A stretch of DNA of 64,000 nucleotides from JBEKCP01 sp049509515 (GTDB lineage Bacteria > Planctomycetota > Planctomycetia > Pirellulales > Thermoguttaceae): NCBI GenBank assembly GCA_049509515.1, contig JBEKZV010000034.1:1-64000 (forward strand), in the 5' to 3' direction. This document shows, in pieces, positions 1 to 8,901 of this stretch (its first letter is position 1; each line of letters opens with the position of its first letter). The notes below the pieces were generated by a model. It had not been told where the DNA came from and did not search any database. It saw only the letters and a list, made by a program, of their open reading frames with translations. The translations under genes and the position numbers were made by a program.

Positions 1-1382
1 TAGCCCTTGCGGCGCGGGCGGTCGAGGAGCTTGTTGGCCTCCTCCGAGTTGGTGAATCGCTCGGCGGCCGGGTCCCAGCGGAGGGGCTGCCCGACGCGGC
101 CCACGTCGCGGACCACGTTGACGAGGTAGCAGAGCGTGGTGGCCCGCTGGCCGATCTCGATGTCCGCGTTGCAGGGCTTGCGGCTCTTGATGCACTCGAT
201 CCAGTTCTCGATGTGGTAGGCGGTCTCGGCGCGGCGGTTGGGGCCGGGGTTGTCCGCGGCGCGGACCAGCTCCTTGGGATTGCTGGCCAGCTTGTTGCGG
301 TTGATCTCGATCTTGCCCTTCTCGCCGACGAAGATGGCGCCCAGGCCCGGGCCGCGATCGCCGTCCAGGTGCAGCTTCAGCTCGGTGCCGGAAGCGAACT
401 TCATGGTCACCTTGGCCCGCGGACCGACCACCGGCCTGGCCAGGCCCCAGTAGTCGGTGCCCGTGTCTCCGTCGCCCGTCTCGCCGGCGGGGACGCCGCC
501 GACGGTGGTGGCGGCGAACTTGCCGGTGGGGCGGACCGCGACCGGCTCCTCCAGCAGGATCTCGACCGGGCCGGTGGCGTCGGTGCCCAGGGCGCGGTTG
601 ATCTGGTCGTAGGAGTGGGCGCCCCAGCCGGTCACGCCGAAGCACAGTCCGCCGCCGTCGTAGTCCCACCAGCGGCCCCAGCCGTAGCAGAGCGCGCCGT
701 CGAAGGGCCGCAGCTCGGCCTGGTTCGTCCACACGTCCCACCACGGCTCGACCGGGCCGTGTACGTCCCGCGACGAGGTCTTCGTCCACCGCTCGGGGCC
801 CACGAAGTCCGGGGCGATCACGGTCAGGATCTTCCCGAGCGCCCCGTTCTTCACCAGGTCGCTGGCCCAGTTGTTGATGGGCATCGAGCGCTGCTGGGTG
901 CCGACCTGCGTGACGCGGCCGAGCTTCCGCGCGGCACGGACCATCCGCCGGCCCTCGGCAATCGACAGGCACATCGGCTTCTCGATGTACGCGTCCATGC
1001 CGGCCTGCATGGCCTGAACGGCGATCCAGGACCGGGCGTGGGTCGTCGTCTCGATCATCACCGCGTCGAGCTTTTCCTTGGCGATCATCGCTCGGAAGTC
1101 GGCGTAGGCGGGCCAGGGGGCGGCCGGGGAGTGGGCCTTGGCGAAGTTCTGGGCCTTCCGCAGTTGACAGTCGCAGGCGGCGACGACGTGAAAGCCGCGG
1201 ACGTCCCGGCCCTCGCCGATAACCCCGGCCCGGCCCCCGCAGCCGATCACCCCCACGCGCACGGTTTCGCTCGGCGGGGCGGCCGCCTCGAGACCCAAGA
1301 TTCGTGCGGGCACCAGCGCCGGCAGCGACAGGGCCGCCGCAGCCCGCAACGCCTCACGCCGCGTCCAACGAGATCGAGACAT
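1..1382 (-). CDS. Gfo/Idh/MocA family oxidoreductase, exported; 3' end cut by window edge
   Basis: This encodes an NAD(P)-dependent sugar or polyol oxidoreductase of the Gfo/Idh/MocA type; its substrate cannot be read from the sequence. About 460 residues lie in the window and the reading frame is still open at base 1, probably only a few residues short of the stop. The N-terminus has a twin-arginine pair (R8-R9) and a hydrophobic stretch to about residue 30, so it is probably exported by Tat. The Rossmann motif GVIGCGGRAG spans about 44-53, and the family motif EKP sits near 134-136. The start ATG at 1382 has GGAGAG about 7 nt upstream. Planctomycetes carry many such exported paralogues. Confidence 0.9.
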   Translation of the reverse strand, partial: MSRSRWTRREALRAAAALSLPALVPARILGLEAAAPPSETVRVGVIGCGGRAGVIGEGRDVRGFHVVAACDCQLRKAQNFAKAHSPAAPWPAYADFRAMIAKEKLDAVMIETTTHARSWIAVQAMQAGMDAYIEKPMCLSIAEGRRMVRAARKLGRVTQVGTQQRSMPINNWASDLVKNGALGKILTVIAPDFVGPERWTKTSSRDVHGPVEPWWDVWTNQAELRPFDGALCYGWGRWWDYDGGGLCFGVTGWGAHSYDQINRALGTDATGPVEILLEEPVAVRPTGKFAATTVGGVPAGETGDGDTGTDYWGLARPVVGPRAKVTMKFASGTELKLHLDGDRGPGLGAIFVGEKGKIEINRNKLASNPKELVRAADNPGPNRRAETAYHIENWIECIKSRKPCNADIEIGQRATTLCYLVNVVRDVGRVGQPLRWDPAAERFTNSEEANKLLDRPRRKG

Positions 1383-1878
1383 CGGAAGCTCTCCATGGTA
1401 GAAGGACCGCGTTGCCCGGCGAGGTGCCGAGCATCCGGGTGCTATTGTCCCACGCGGGAGAGGCGGGCGTCAAGTCGATGGCCATAAGTACCGTAGCACG
1501 CGCGACTTACGAACCGTGCGCGAGCTAAGATCAGTCGATTGACTCTAAATAGACCTTCGTGATTCCGGGCATTCCGCCATGTGCCACACCATGCCATGTC
1601 TGAAATCGCGGTCACGTTGATCCCAAGTTCTTGCCATCGCGGATGTTGGCGCGGCAATGTGCTTCGGGAAAACGGTGGTTTGTTGATCGTGCATGAAAAA
1701 GCCGTTCCGGCGATGATGGGGTGTTGCGCCAAGCCTCAGCATGGAGGAACGGCAAATGGCCAGCGCAAGGAAGCGGGCCCGGCGCCGCGGCGCAGAGCGC
1801 GCTTGCCACCATCGCGGGCTTCAGCCACATGATCGCCCGCCTCCTTTCATGCACCGCCCGGCGCATCCTCGCTGGTTA
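1383..1878. other. intergenic, 496 bp, no supported gene
   Basis: This gap separates the oxidoreductase start from the restriction enzyme stop, both on the minus strand. The short open frames have no protein-like composition and no start signals. Base composition is lower in GC between about 1500 and 1720 than in the flanking genes. It holds a possible minus-strand promoter for the oxidoreductase. Confidence 0.6.
1444..1473 (-). promoter_or_regulatory. candidate sigma-70-like promoter for the Gfo/Idh gene
   Basis: On the minus strand TTGACG (1468-1473) is followed after 18 bp by GACAAT (1444-1449). A transcript would start near 1437 and give a leader of about 55 nt ahead of the ATG at 1382. 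This rests on pattern matching only. Confidence 0.3.
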
Positions 1879-4800
1879 TCAGGCCCGGATGGCCTCCAGC
1901 GCGTCGAGGACCGCCTGGCCCGCGCTTCCGGGACTCCAAAGGACTTGCTGCGATCCCCTGCTGTCTTCGGGGAGCAGTCCGGTGTTGGAGAACGTCGAGA
2001 GGATGTACTCGGCGTCGTCACGTTCGATGCCGTAGAGGTGGAAGTAGGCCGCGTCGAGTTCGGCGCGGATCTCGGCGCGCTCGGCCTCTTTCCAGACATG
2101 GACCCCGTCGCCGCGCGATCCCTGGAAACCGCAGGCAGTGGCGAGCGGGATCATGTCCTCGGCCGTGCAGGTGAGCTTCAACACCCGCTCGCTGATCCAG
2201 TGTTCGAGGGTCTCCTTCTTCGACCAGGGGCATTTGCCGGCGTAGACGTCCGGCGGCAGCACGGGAAGCTGTTCGACGATGAAAAAGTTGAGATGGACAC
2301 TGCCCACCTTCTGCCGGGCGACGTAATCAAAGGCGAACGAATTGAGGTTCGCCAGCAGGCAGCATTCACGGCGAGGCTTGATGTCTTCGCCGGGGAATAC
2401 CAGCGGGGCGGAGTTAACGACCGCGACCCATGGAGCGAACGCAGCGATCATCGTGCGCTCATTGGTGGGGCTCGTAACGTCCTTGTAAAGCAACAGCCAG
2501 TCGCGTTTGCGACCTTCGGTGGTTGCCTCGACCGCCGCCTCGTCCACCCACCACCGCGGCTGCGCCGAGAACTCGGGGTTCTGGTGGTCTACCAGCGAGG
2601 CCTCGGCCTTCTGGCCCTGGCGGACCCAGTTCTCCTCGTCGACCGTAACGCCGGCGGCGCGGTGGTCGAACGCCTGTACCATCTTGGCCTCGTAGAGCGG
2701 CAGGGCTCGCTTCTTCGCCTTCGCGTACACGTTGCCTTCAAGCTTGTAGCCCTTCCGCTGCCAGACCTTGGCCTCGCAAAAGTGCCCGGCATCGTTGGTT
2801 TGATCGAACATTCTGAGGAACCTGATCCCCCAGGGATTGCCGCCTTTCTGGCGGTTTTCGTCGATCAAGATGGGGATGCGATTATAGATGCCCTTCGTCA
2901 AACCGGCGTCGCGTCGCGTGCGGAAGATCGGGCAGGTCTTGGTGTTGGGGTTCAGCAGGGCCATGTCCGCCTCGGTGAGCGGAATGTGGCGCTCCCTGTT
3001 TTGCCGTGCGGTGTCCTCGACGCCGTGGGCGAAGAACACGAAGTCGGCCCGCTCGGTAGTTTTGGCCTCGCCGCCGAAGACGAGCGCCGAAAACTTGAAC
3101 CGTCCATCCACGTCCTCAAAGACCTTATTGCGGTTCTCGAAGTCGTACAGGGACGCCAGCCGCTTGGCCTCCATAAGCCCGCGGAAGAAGTCCTTCGTCG
3201 TGTCGTCGGTGGCGATACCCGAGGGGACGAGCAGCCCTGCCAGGCCATCGGGGGCGACCAGGCTGCCGGCCAATTCGGCAAACAGCATGTAGAGGTTCAC
3301 GTCGCCCTTGCCGGTGAGCGGGTAGCGGCCGGAGCCGCGGGCGTAGTCGAGCATTCGCTGCGCGTGGTCGCGGGCAGCGGCGTAGGCGGCGTGCAACTCC
3401 GGGTTGGCGGTAGGCATCGCGGCAATGCGCTGCTTCCGCTGCGTGGCGTTGACGGCCCCGGCGGTCAGCGGGTCGGCCAGCGAAAAGAACTCGCGATCCT
3501 GGACCTTGACCCGTTCCCAGGGCGGGTTGCCGACGACGCACGAAAACCCGCCGGGCCCGCAGGCGCGCGCCCGGCCTTCGCCGAAGGGCGCGGGGAACGT
3601 TTTCTGCCAGTCCAGCGCCTTCGGGTCCACGGCAGGATCGCCCACCAGACTGTTGCCCCACACTATGTTCCGCGACAAGTCGGCGAGCGTGTGGCCCTTG
3701 CGGGCCGAGCGGATCCACAGGGCCAGTTGCGTGATCTCGACCGCTTCCTGGGAAAGATCGACGCCGTAGAGGTTGCGGTTGAGAATCCACTCTGGAATCT
3801 GGCTCTCCAGTTGCACGACGTCCTCGGCGTCCATGCCGGCCCCGGCCAGCCCGTGCACGACGCTCTTGTAGTGGGCGTCCATCGCGTCGTAGGCGCGTAC
3901 CAGGAACGCTCCCGAGCCGCAGGCCGGATCACAGATCGTGAAGGCCTTGAGTTCCTCCAGGCAGGCGGTCCAATAGGCGAGCAGCCTCTTGGGCTCCTGG
4001 TTCTCGCGGGCCTCGGGCTCGACTTTGTGCGCCTGTTGCAGATCAGCGAACCGCTCGGCCACGAGGGCATCGACAGTTCGCTCGACGATCAGGCCCGTGA
4101 ACGCCGGCGGCGTGTAGTAGATGCCCAGCCGCTTGCGCTTCGCGCTCTTGGGCATCTTCGACAGCGGCGACTCGTCGCGGGCCCGCCGAGCCCTCGCGCT
4201 CCTTCTGCGCGGGGCGGCCGCCAGGAGGCCGTTGTCGGTCGGCGGCCGCTCTTCCGCGCGGGACTTCAGGGCGAACAGTCCGCCGACGCGGAGTTTTTCC
4301 AGCTCCGTGACGGACCGCTCGAAAACATGGCCCAGCACGTCGACATTCACCTCCTCGGAGAAATCGTAGTTGCCGAATCCGGCGAAGGCGTTGGTCCACT
4401 TCGGATCGGCCAGGTCGAGGGCGTTGATGGCCGGGTCGTCGGCGAACAGCCCGCCGTTGAACGCGGTGATCTGCCGCTTGCCCTTGGCGCCCTTGTCGAT
4501 GGCGGCGAACAGGTCGAGGAAGTTCTCCCACGCCGGGTTCTTGGCGCGGCTGTACATGCGGACGTCGCTCCGCGTGGCCTTGAGCGAATTGGCCGGCAGC
4601 AGCTCGCGGTCCTCGCAAAAGGCGATGAAGATGATGCGGTCGAGCAGTTTTTGGGCAATGCGGACGGCCTCGTCGAAGCCCTTGCCCTCGTTGCGGTGCA
4701 GGTGCTCGATCAATTCCAGCCGCCGCCAGTGATACTCCTTGTACAGGTCGTCGCCGACCTCTTTCTGGCGTTTCGCGGTTCGGCGGAGCAGGTCGAGGGC

Positions 4801-5481
4801 CCGCGGCTCTTGGCCGATGCGGGAAGGAAGCAGCCCGGCCCGCTCGAACAGGCAATAGAACTCGTCGAAGCGCCCGCGACTGCGCAGCTCTTGGAGCGTG
4901 AATTCCTCGTACGCCAACGACCCCTTTTCGCGGTGATACAATCGGATCGTGCGAAAATTGGAGACGATCCCCCACGAGCACCCGGGCAGCGCGTTGAGAT
5001 AATCCCAGCACTGCTGCACCGCGGTCCGGCCATTGGAGCGGTCGCGGTCCAGGTCGGTCTTCGCCCCCTTGAGCTCGGCCACGGCCAGCGGCACGCCCGA
5101 TTTTGGAAAATCGCCGAGCGCGGCGTCGGCCGTCCCCACCCCCGGGACGGAAAACTTGTGTTCGAGCTGCCACTCGCCTGGGCTGGTGGTCTTGAGCTGA
5201 TACCCAAGTCCCTCGCCGAAGAGCTGGTCCAGGAATTGAGTGTCGATCGATGTTTCTTTGTACTGGGGGAGGTGTCCGTCGGTCTCAAGATCGGCCCAGC
5301 GAACGGCAATGTCGAAGGCCCGATTCTGGGCCGCGTTTTTCAACTGGAGATTCGCGGCCGCTTCTCGCAGGAAACGCGGGATGAACAGTGCCCGCTGGCG
5401 GCGGACGCGCCTTTCAAGGTGCGTCTCTTGCCGTTCGAAAAGGCCCGGCCCCGGCTGGATTCGGTTCTTGCGTCGCGCCAT
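1879..5481 (-). CDS. Type IIG-like restriction-modification enzyme (nuclease + N6-adenine methyltransferase)
   Basis: A 1200-residue protein that appears to combine DNA cleavage, adenine methylation and target recognition in one chain. Near the N-terminus a PD-(D/E)xK-like site is visible: Asp119 in an ADAALGD context, then ExK in VAELKG (E136, K138). A helical region follows to about 450. The methyltransferase core begins with RLGIYYTP at 451-458 and has motif I DPACGSG (518-524) and catalytic motif IV NPPW (652-655), as in Eco57I-type enzymes. The C-terminal 500 residues would hold target recognition. A basic linker (about 424-450) separates the helical and methylase parts. No separate methylase or specificity gene adjoins it, which fits a stand-alone enzyme. 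A BREX PglX methylase is less likely because of the N-terminal nuclease signature and the absence of brx genes nearby. Confidence 0.85.
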   Translation of the reverse strand: MARRKNRIQPGPGLFERQETHLERRVRRQRALFIPRFLREAAANLQLKNAAQNRAFDIAVRWADLETDGHLPQYKETSIDTQFLDQLFGEGLGYQLKTTSPGEWQLEHKFSVPGVGTADAALGDFPKSGVPLAVAELKGAKTDLDRDRSNGRTAVQQCWDYLNALPGCSWGIVSNFRTIRLYHREKGSLAYEEFTLQELRSRGRFDEFYCLFERAGLLPSRIGQEPRALDLLRRTAKRQKEVGDDLYKEYHWRRLELIEHLHRNEGKGFDEAVRIAQKLLDRIIFIAFCEDRELLPANSLKATRSDVRMYSRAKNPAWENFLDLFAAIDKGAKGKRQITAFNGGLFADDPAINALDLADPKWTNAFAGFGNYDFSEEVNVDVLGHVFERSVTELEKLRVGGLFALKSRAEERPPTDNGLLAAAPRRRSARARRARDESPLSKMPKSAKRKRLGIYYTPPAFTGLIVERTVDALVAERFADLQQAHKVEPEARENQEPKRLLAYWTACLEELKAFTICDPACGSGAFLVRAYDAMDAHYKSVVHGLAGAGMDAEDVVQLESQIPEWILNRNLYGVDLSQEAVEITQLALWIRSARKGHTLADLSRNIVWGNSLVGDPAVDPKALDWQKTFPAPFGEGRARACGPGGFSCVVGNPPWERVKVQDREFFSLADPLTAGAVNATQRKQRIAAMPTANPELHAAYAAARDHAQRMLDYARGSGRYPLTGKGDVNLYMLFAELAGSLVAPDGLAGLLVPSGIATDDTTKDFFRGLMEAKRLASLYDFENRNKVFEDVDGRFKFSALVFGGEAKTTERADFVFFAHGVEDTARQNRERHIPLTEADMALLNPNTKTCPIFRTRRDAGLTKGIYNRIPILIDENRQKGGNPWGIRFLRMFDQTNDAGHFCEAKVWQRKGYKLEGNVYAKAKKRALPLYEAKMVQAFDHRAAGVTVDEENWVRQGQKAEASLVDHQNPEFSAQPRWWVDEAAVEATTEGRKRDWLLLYKDVTSPTNERTMIAAFAPWVAVVNSAPLVFPGEDIKPRRECCLLANLNSFAFDYVARQKVGSVHLNFFIVEQLPVLPPDVYAGKCPWSKKETLEHWISERVLKLTCTAEDMIPLATACGFQGSRGDGVHVWKEAERAEIRAELDAAYFHLYGIERDDAEYILSTFSNTGLLPEDSRGSQQVLWSPGSAGQAVLDALEAIRA

Positions 5482-5571
5482 ACCCGATCCGCACTGAGCG
5501 ACTGGAGTTAACGTCGTGAGTGACTCGTATTTGCCCTGGGGAAAGGTTGGCAGGGATCGGCAGCAGTCCGC

Positions 5572-6645
5572 TCACGCCTGCCGGGGCGGCTTCATCCACA
5601 GCAGTTGCTGGTCGACGTTGGGGGCCAGCTTGTAGGTCTTGACGTGCCGGGCGACGGGCTCGCCGAGGATTTCGATCTTCCGCAGGTCGCCTTCGCCCAG
5701 CCCGGCCTGGGCACAATAGTTCAGGTAGCCGATCTTGGCGAAGTCGATGCCCATCAGCTCGACCGCCACGCGATCGGCGGCCAGCCAGTCGCTGCCCACC
5801 AGGCACACGCGGTGCTCGACCGCCGTGCCGCGGGTCGGGCCGTGTCCCTCCATGCCCTCGTAGCCGTCGATCACGGCCAGGTCGGGGTGCAGCCGCTGGG
5901 CCAGGGCGAAGAGGTTGTAGTTGATGCCGCGGATGCCGCCCCCGTGCGCGATCCGCTTGTCGCTGCGGGCGCCCGGCCTGGCCTGCTTGCCGAAACTGAA
6001 CCCCGGGTCCTTGATCGGCGCGCCGAAGATGATGTTCTTCAGCGAGAGCGTGGCCACCACCAGATCGTGCGTCTTCAGCCGGGCGGCGGAAATCAGAAAG
6101 CTGTTCCGGTCCAGCAGGACCCGCGACATCCGCACCGGGTGCGGGCGGAAATCGGTCTCGTCGAAGACGTGCAGCACCTCGTGCGGCTGCTGGTCGAGAT
6201 CCAGCAGTTTCACGCCGTACTTGGCCGCCAGCCGCGGGTAACCGTAGTTGGCGAAGCCCTCCAGGGTCGCCCCGGGGGCGGCCGACTCGGCAATCACCGC
6301 GCCCTGGAGCTTGCCGATCGACTTGAGGAACTCCAGGATCCCTTCCAGGCAGCCGGCATGGGTGGCGGAGAGCTGGATGTCGATGGCCACGTTGTTGGGC
6401 TTGATCACCACGCGGCGATTGCCGATCGCCCGGGCGATCTCCTGCTCGAATGCCCTCAGCCCCTGGAAGGTGTTGGCCGTGCGATCGTCGCCGGCCGTCA
6501 GGGCGACGCGGCTGGGAAGTCGGGCACGATCCTCGCCGGCCGCCGGGGCCGCCCCGGACCATCGCGCCGCGCCGGCGGCCAGCCCGCCCGCAAGCGCGGC
6601 CTTCAGGAACACGCGCCGGTCGGCGGTAGTACGCGTCATTGCCAT
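5572..6645 (-). CDS. DUF362 domain protein with signal-like leader
   Basis: A 357-residue member of the DUF362 family, whose biochemical role is poorly known. The sequence runs from an arginine-containing hydrophobic leader (R10-R11, VFLKAALAGGLAAG) into a conserved body. There the segments VVIKPNNVAI, an acidic central region and RLKTHDLVVATLSLKNIIFG are typical of the family. The leader resembles a Tat signal, so the protein may be exported. I chose the ATG at 6645 because GGAG lies about 10 nt upstream and the export leader begins there. An in-frame start 40 codons further upstream would add a non-conserved stretch. It is divergent from the DUF58 operon and shares its 5' intergenic space. 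Confidence 0.85.
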   Translation of the reverse strand: MAMTRTTADRRVFLKAALAGGLAAGAARWSGAAPAAGEDRARLPSRVALTAGDDRTANTFQGLRAFEQEIARAIGNRRVVIKPNNVAIDIQLSATHAGCLEGILEFLKSIGKLQGAVIAESAAPGATLEGFANYGYPRLAAKYGVKLLDLDQQPHEVLHVFDETDFRPHPVRMSRVLLDRNSFLISAARLKTHDLVVATLSLKNIIFGAPIKDPGFSFGKQARPGARSDKRIAHGGGIRGINYNLFALAQRLHPDLAVIDGYEGMEGHGPTRGTAVEHRVCLVGSDWLAADRVAVELMGIDFAKIGYLNYCAQAGLGEGDLRKIEILGEPVARHVKTYKLAPNVDQQLLWMKPPRQA

Positions 6646-6899
6646 GGGAGAGTCTCCGGTGAAGGGACGACAATCTCGATTCCCGCTGCCGCATATCGCC
6701 GGGGGCTGTCTTGGTCCCGTGTCCCGGCCCAGCGATTCTTTACAACCCTTGTGGGTGGATACCACGCCGCGAATTTCACCCAGCGTTTATTGTACACGAA
6801 ACCCGAGTACCGCAAAACCGACCCGGGATCTCCGGCCCGGGGGCAGCCGGATCGCGACGCAGCACGACGATATTTCGAGGCAAACGGAGGATGTTTTGT

Positions 6900-6929
6900 T
6901 TGCGTCAGGGCTTTCGGTCCCGGTATAAT
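6900..6929 (+). promoter_or_regulatory. sigma-70-like promoter of the DUF58-MoxR-vWA operon
   Basis: A perfect TATAAT (6924-6929) is preceded after 18 bp by TTGCGT (6900-6905). Transcription would begin near 6936, which excludes a start at 6932 and supports the ATG at 6974. It lies in the 254-bp divergent spacer shared with the DUF362 gene. Confidence 0.55.
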
Positions 6930-6973
6930 GGGTGCCGTCACCCGCCTGCACACCCGATCCCGCCTGGCTCGCC

Positions 6974-7849
6974 ATGCCCCTGGCCCTGGACAACCGGTTC
7001 CTCCGGAAGCTGGACCGCTTCGAGATCGTCCCGCACGGGCTGTATCGCGGAGGGCAGTTGGGCCACCGGCGGTCGCCCAGCCGCGGGACCGGCCTGGAAT
7101 TCGCCGACCACAAGGAGTATTCGGCCGGCGACGACATCCGTTACCTCGACTGGAACCTGTACGCCCGCCTGGAAGAGCTGTTCATCAAGCTCTTCGAGCA
7201 GGAAGAGGCCGTGCCGATCCACATCCTGGTGGACGGCTCGGCTTCGATGGCGGTGGGCCAGCCGCCGAAATCGCAGTTGGCCGCCCGGATCGCCGCGGCC
7301 TTGGCCTATGTGGGGCTGGCCAATCAGGATCACGTCACCGTGGCCCGCATGGCCGACGGCCTGGTCGCTTCGACCCGGTCGCTCTCGGGCAAGACGCGGA
7401 TCTACGAGGTGCTGGATTTTCTGGATGCGGCCCCGGCGGGCACGACCGACCTGGTGGCCGCCCTGGAGACCTTTTGCGTCCAGACCCGGCTGGCGGGCGT
7501 GCTGTTCGTGATTTCCGATTTCCTCGACTCGGGCGACATGGTCGCGGCCGTCGAGCGTCTGGCCGGGCGGAAGTTCGGCATCTTTGCTCTGCACCTCGTC
7601 GCCCCCGAAGAACTCAACGTGGAACTCTCCGGCGACGTCGAGCTGTGCGACGTGGAAACCGGCCGCACGCTCCGCCAGCCGCTCAGGCGCGATACGGTCG
7701 CCAGGTTCCGGGCCTTTTTCCGCGGGCACTGCGACCAGCTCCGCGGCGAGCTGCGGCGGTACGGCGTGCGGTATCTGCGCCTCGCCAGCGACCAGGACCT
7801 GGACCAGGTCCTTTTCACCCGTTTTCCCAGAGAAGGAGTGTTCCGATAA
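6974..7849 (+). CDS. DUF58 domain protein (vWA-like)
   Basis: A 291-residue DUF58 protein. The family signature is clear: GTGLEFADHKEYSAGDDIRY followed by LDWNLYAR (about 38-65). It is followed by a vWA-type metal-site motif DGSAS (87-91). Such proteins are encoded with MoxR AAA+ ATPases and are thought to be chaperone partners or regulators of membrane vWA complexes; the client is unknown. No clear Shine-Dalgarno precedes the ATG, but the promoter position makes an earlier start unlikely. The gene ends in TAA and carries AGAAGGAG (7831-7838) just before the stop, which serves as the ribosome site for the next gene. Confidence 0.9.
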   Translation: MPLALDNRFLRKLDRFEIVPHGLYRGGQLGHRRSPSRGTGLEFADHKEYSAGDDIRYLDWNLYARLEELFIKLFEQEEAVPIHILVDGSASMAVGQPPKSQLAARIAAALAYVGLANQDHVTVARMADGLVASTRSLSGKTRIYEVLDFLDAAPAGTTDLVAALETFCVQTRLAGVLFVISDFLDSGDMVAAVERLAGRKFGIFALHLVAPEELNVELSGDVELCDVETGRTLRQPLRRDTVARFRAFFRGHCDQLRGELRRYGVRYLRLASDQDLDQVLFTRFPREGVFR

Positions 7850-8901
7850 ACGCCATCGACGAAATCGGCACTCGCGGCCCGCAGGCGGTCGCAGCGTTTG
7901 CCCGGCAGTTCCGGAAGATCTGCTCCGAGGTGGAGAAGGTCATGGTGGAGCTCCGCCCGGTGATCGAGGACGTGCTGGTGGCCATGCTCGCCGAAGGGAA
8001 CGTGCTGCTGGAGGGCGTGCCCGGGATCGGCAAGACGTACCTGGTTCGCACCTTGGGCGAGGTGCTCCGCCTGCAGTTCCGCCGCGTGCAGTTCACGGCC
8101 GACCTGATGCCTTCGGACATCATCGGCACCAGCCTGCTGGTGCAGGACGAGCACGGCAAGCGCCTGGCGTTCCAGCCGGGCCCGCTGTTCACCAATCTGC
8201 TCCTGGCCGACGAGATCAACCGGGCGACGCCCAAGACGCAGGCCGCGCTGCTGGAGGCCATGGAAGAGCACACGGTCTCGGTCGGCGGCCGGACGACGCC
8301 GTTGGAGGAGCCGTTCTTCATCCTGGCCACGCAAAACCCCATCGAGCAGGACGGCACGTACCCGCTGCCCAAGGCGCAATTGGACAAGTTCCTGCTGAAG
8401 CTCGTGGTGGGCTGTCCGTCGGCGGCCGGACTGGCCGAGGTGGCCGTGCGGACCACGTTCGAGCGCTATCCGCAGGTGGAGCCGGTTGCCGACGGAGCGA
8501 CGATCCGCGCCATGCAGTGCCTGGCGCGCGAGGTCCCCGTGGCCGCTCACGTGGAGGAGTTCGCCTTGCGGATCGCCCGGGGCACGCAGCCCGACTCGCC
8601 CGCGGCGACGCCCACGGCGCGGCGCTACGTCGAGTCGGGTACGGGGCCGCGCGGCCTGCTGGCCGTCTTGCACGCCGCCAAGGTCCGGGCCCTGGCACGG
8701 GGCAACTTCTTCGTGGCTCGCGAGGACGTGGCCGCGGTGGCCGTGCAGGCCCTGCAGCACCGCATCCAGCGGAACCTGGAGGCCGAGGCGGAGGATCTCC
8801 GCGCGGACGAGATCCTCCGCCGCATCCTCGCCGAAGTGCAGGGCGATCCTCTCGCGGAGCCAGTGGAGTACGCTGTTTCCGAGGAGGGCCGCACGCCATG
8901 A
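7846..8901 (+). CDS. MoxR-family AAA+ ATPase, probable ATA start
   Basis: A MoxR ATPase of 351 residues if translation begins at ATA 7846. Walker A GVPGIGKT is at about 57-64 and Walker B LLLADEIN ends at 125. The reading frame has no ATG, GTG or TTG between 7741 and 7929. The first standard candidates are GTG 7930 and ATG 7942, which would remove a helix that aligns with the neighbouring MoxR paralogue. AGAAGGAG lies 7 nt before ATA, and ATA overlaps the TAA of the DUF58 gene in the same 4-base geometry (NTGA-like) as other junctions of this operon. A single G-to-A change from ATGA, or a base-calling error, would explain it. The enzyme probably remodels the vWA membrane proteins encoded downstream. 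Confidence 0.85.
   Translation: MNAIDEIGTRGPQAVAAFARQFRKICSEVEKVMVELRPVIEDVLVAMLAEGNVLLEGVPGIGKTYLVRTLGEVLRLQFRRVQFTADLMPSDIIGTSLLVQDEHGKRLAFQPGPLFTNLLLADEINRATPKTQAALLEAMEEHTVSVGGRTTPLEEPFFILATQNPIEQDGTYPLPKAQLDKFLLKLVVGCPSAAGLAEVAVRTTFERYPQVEPVADGATIRAMQCLAREVPVAAHVEEFALRIARGTQPDSPAATPTARRYVESGTGPRGLLAVLHAAKVRALARGNFFVAREDVAAVAVQALQHRIQRNLEAEAEDLRADEILRRILAEVQGDPLAEPVEYAVSEEGRTP

Noticed and set aside
1879..5481. BREX PglX methylase
   Set aside because: An N-terminal PD-(D/E)xK-like site is present and no brx genes adjoin it.
1741..5511. A 1256-codon plus-strand open frame antisense to the restriction enzyme gene
   Set aside because: The minus strand encodes clear restriction and methylase motifs; the antisense frame has no family motif and reflects high GC.
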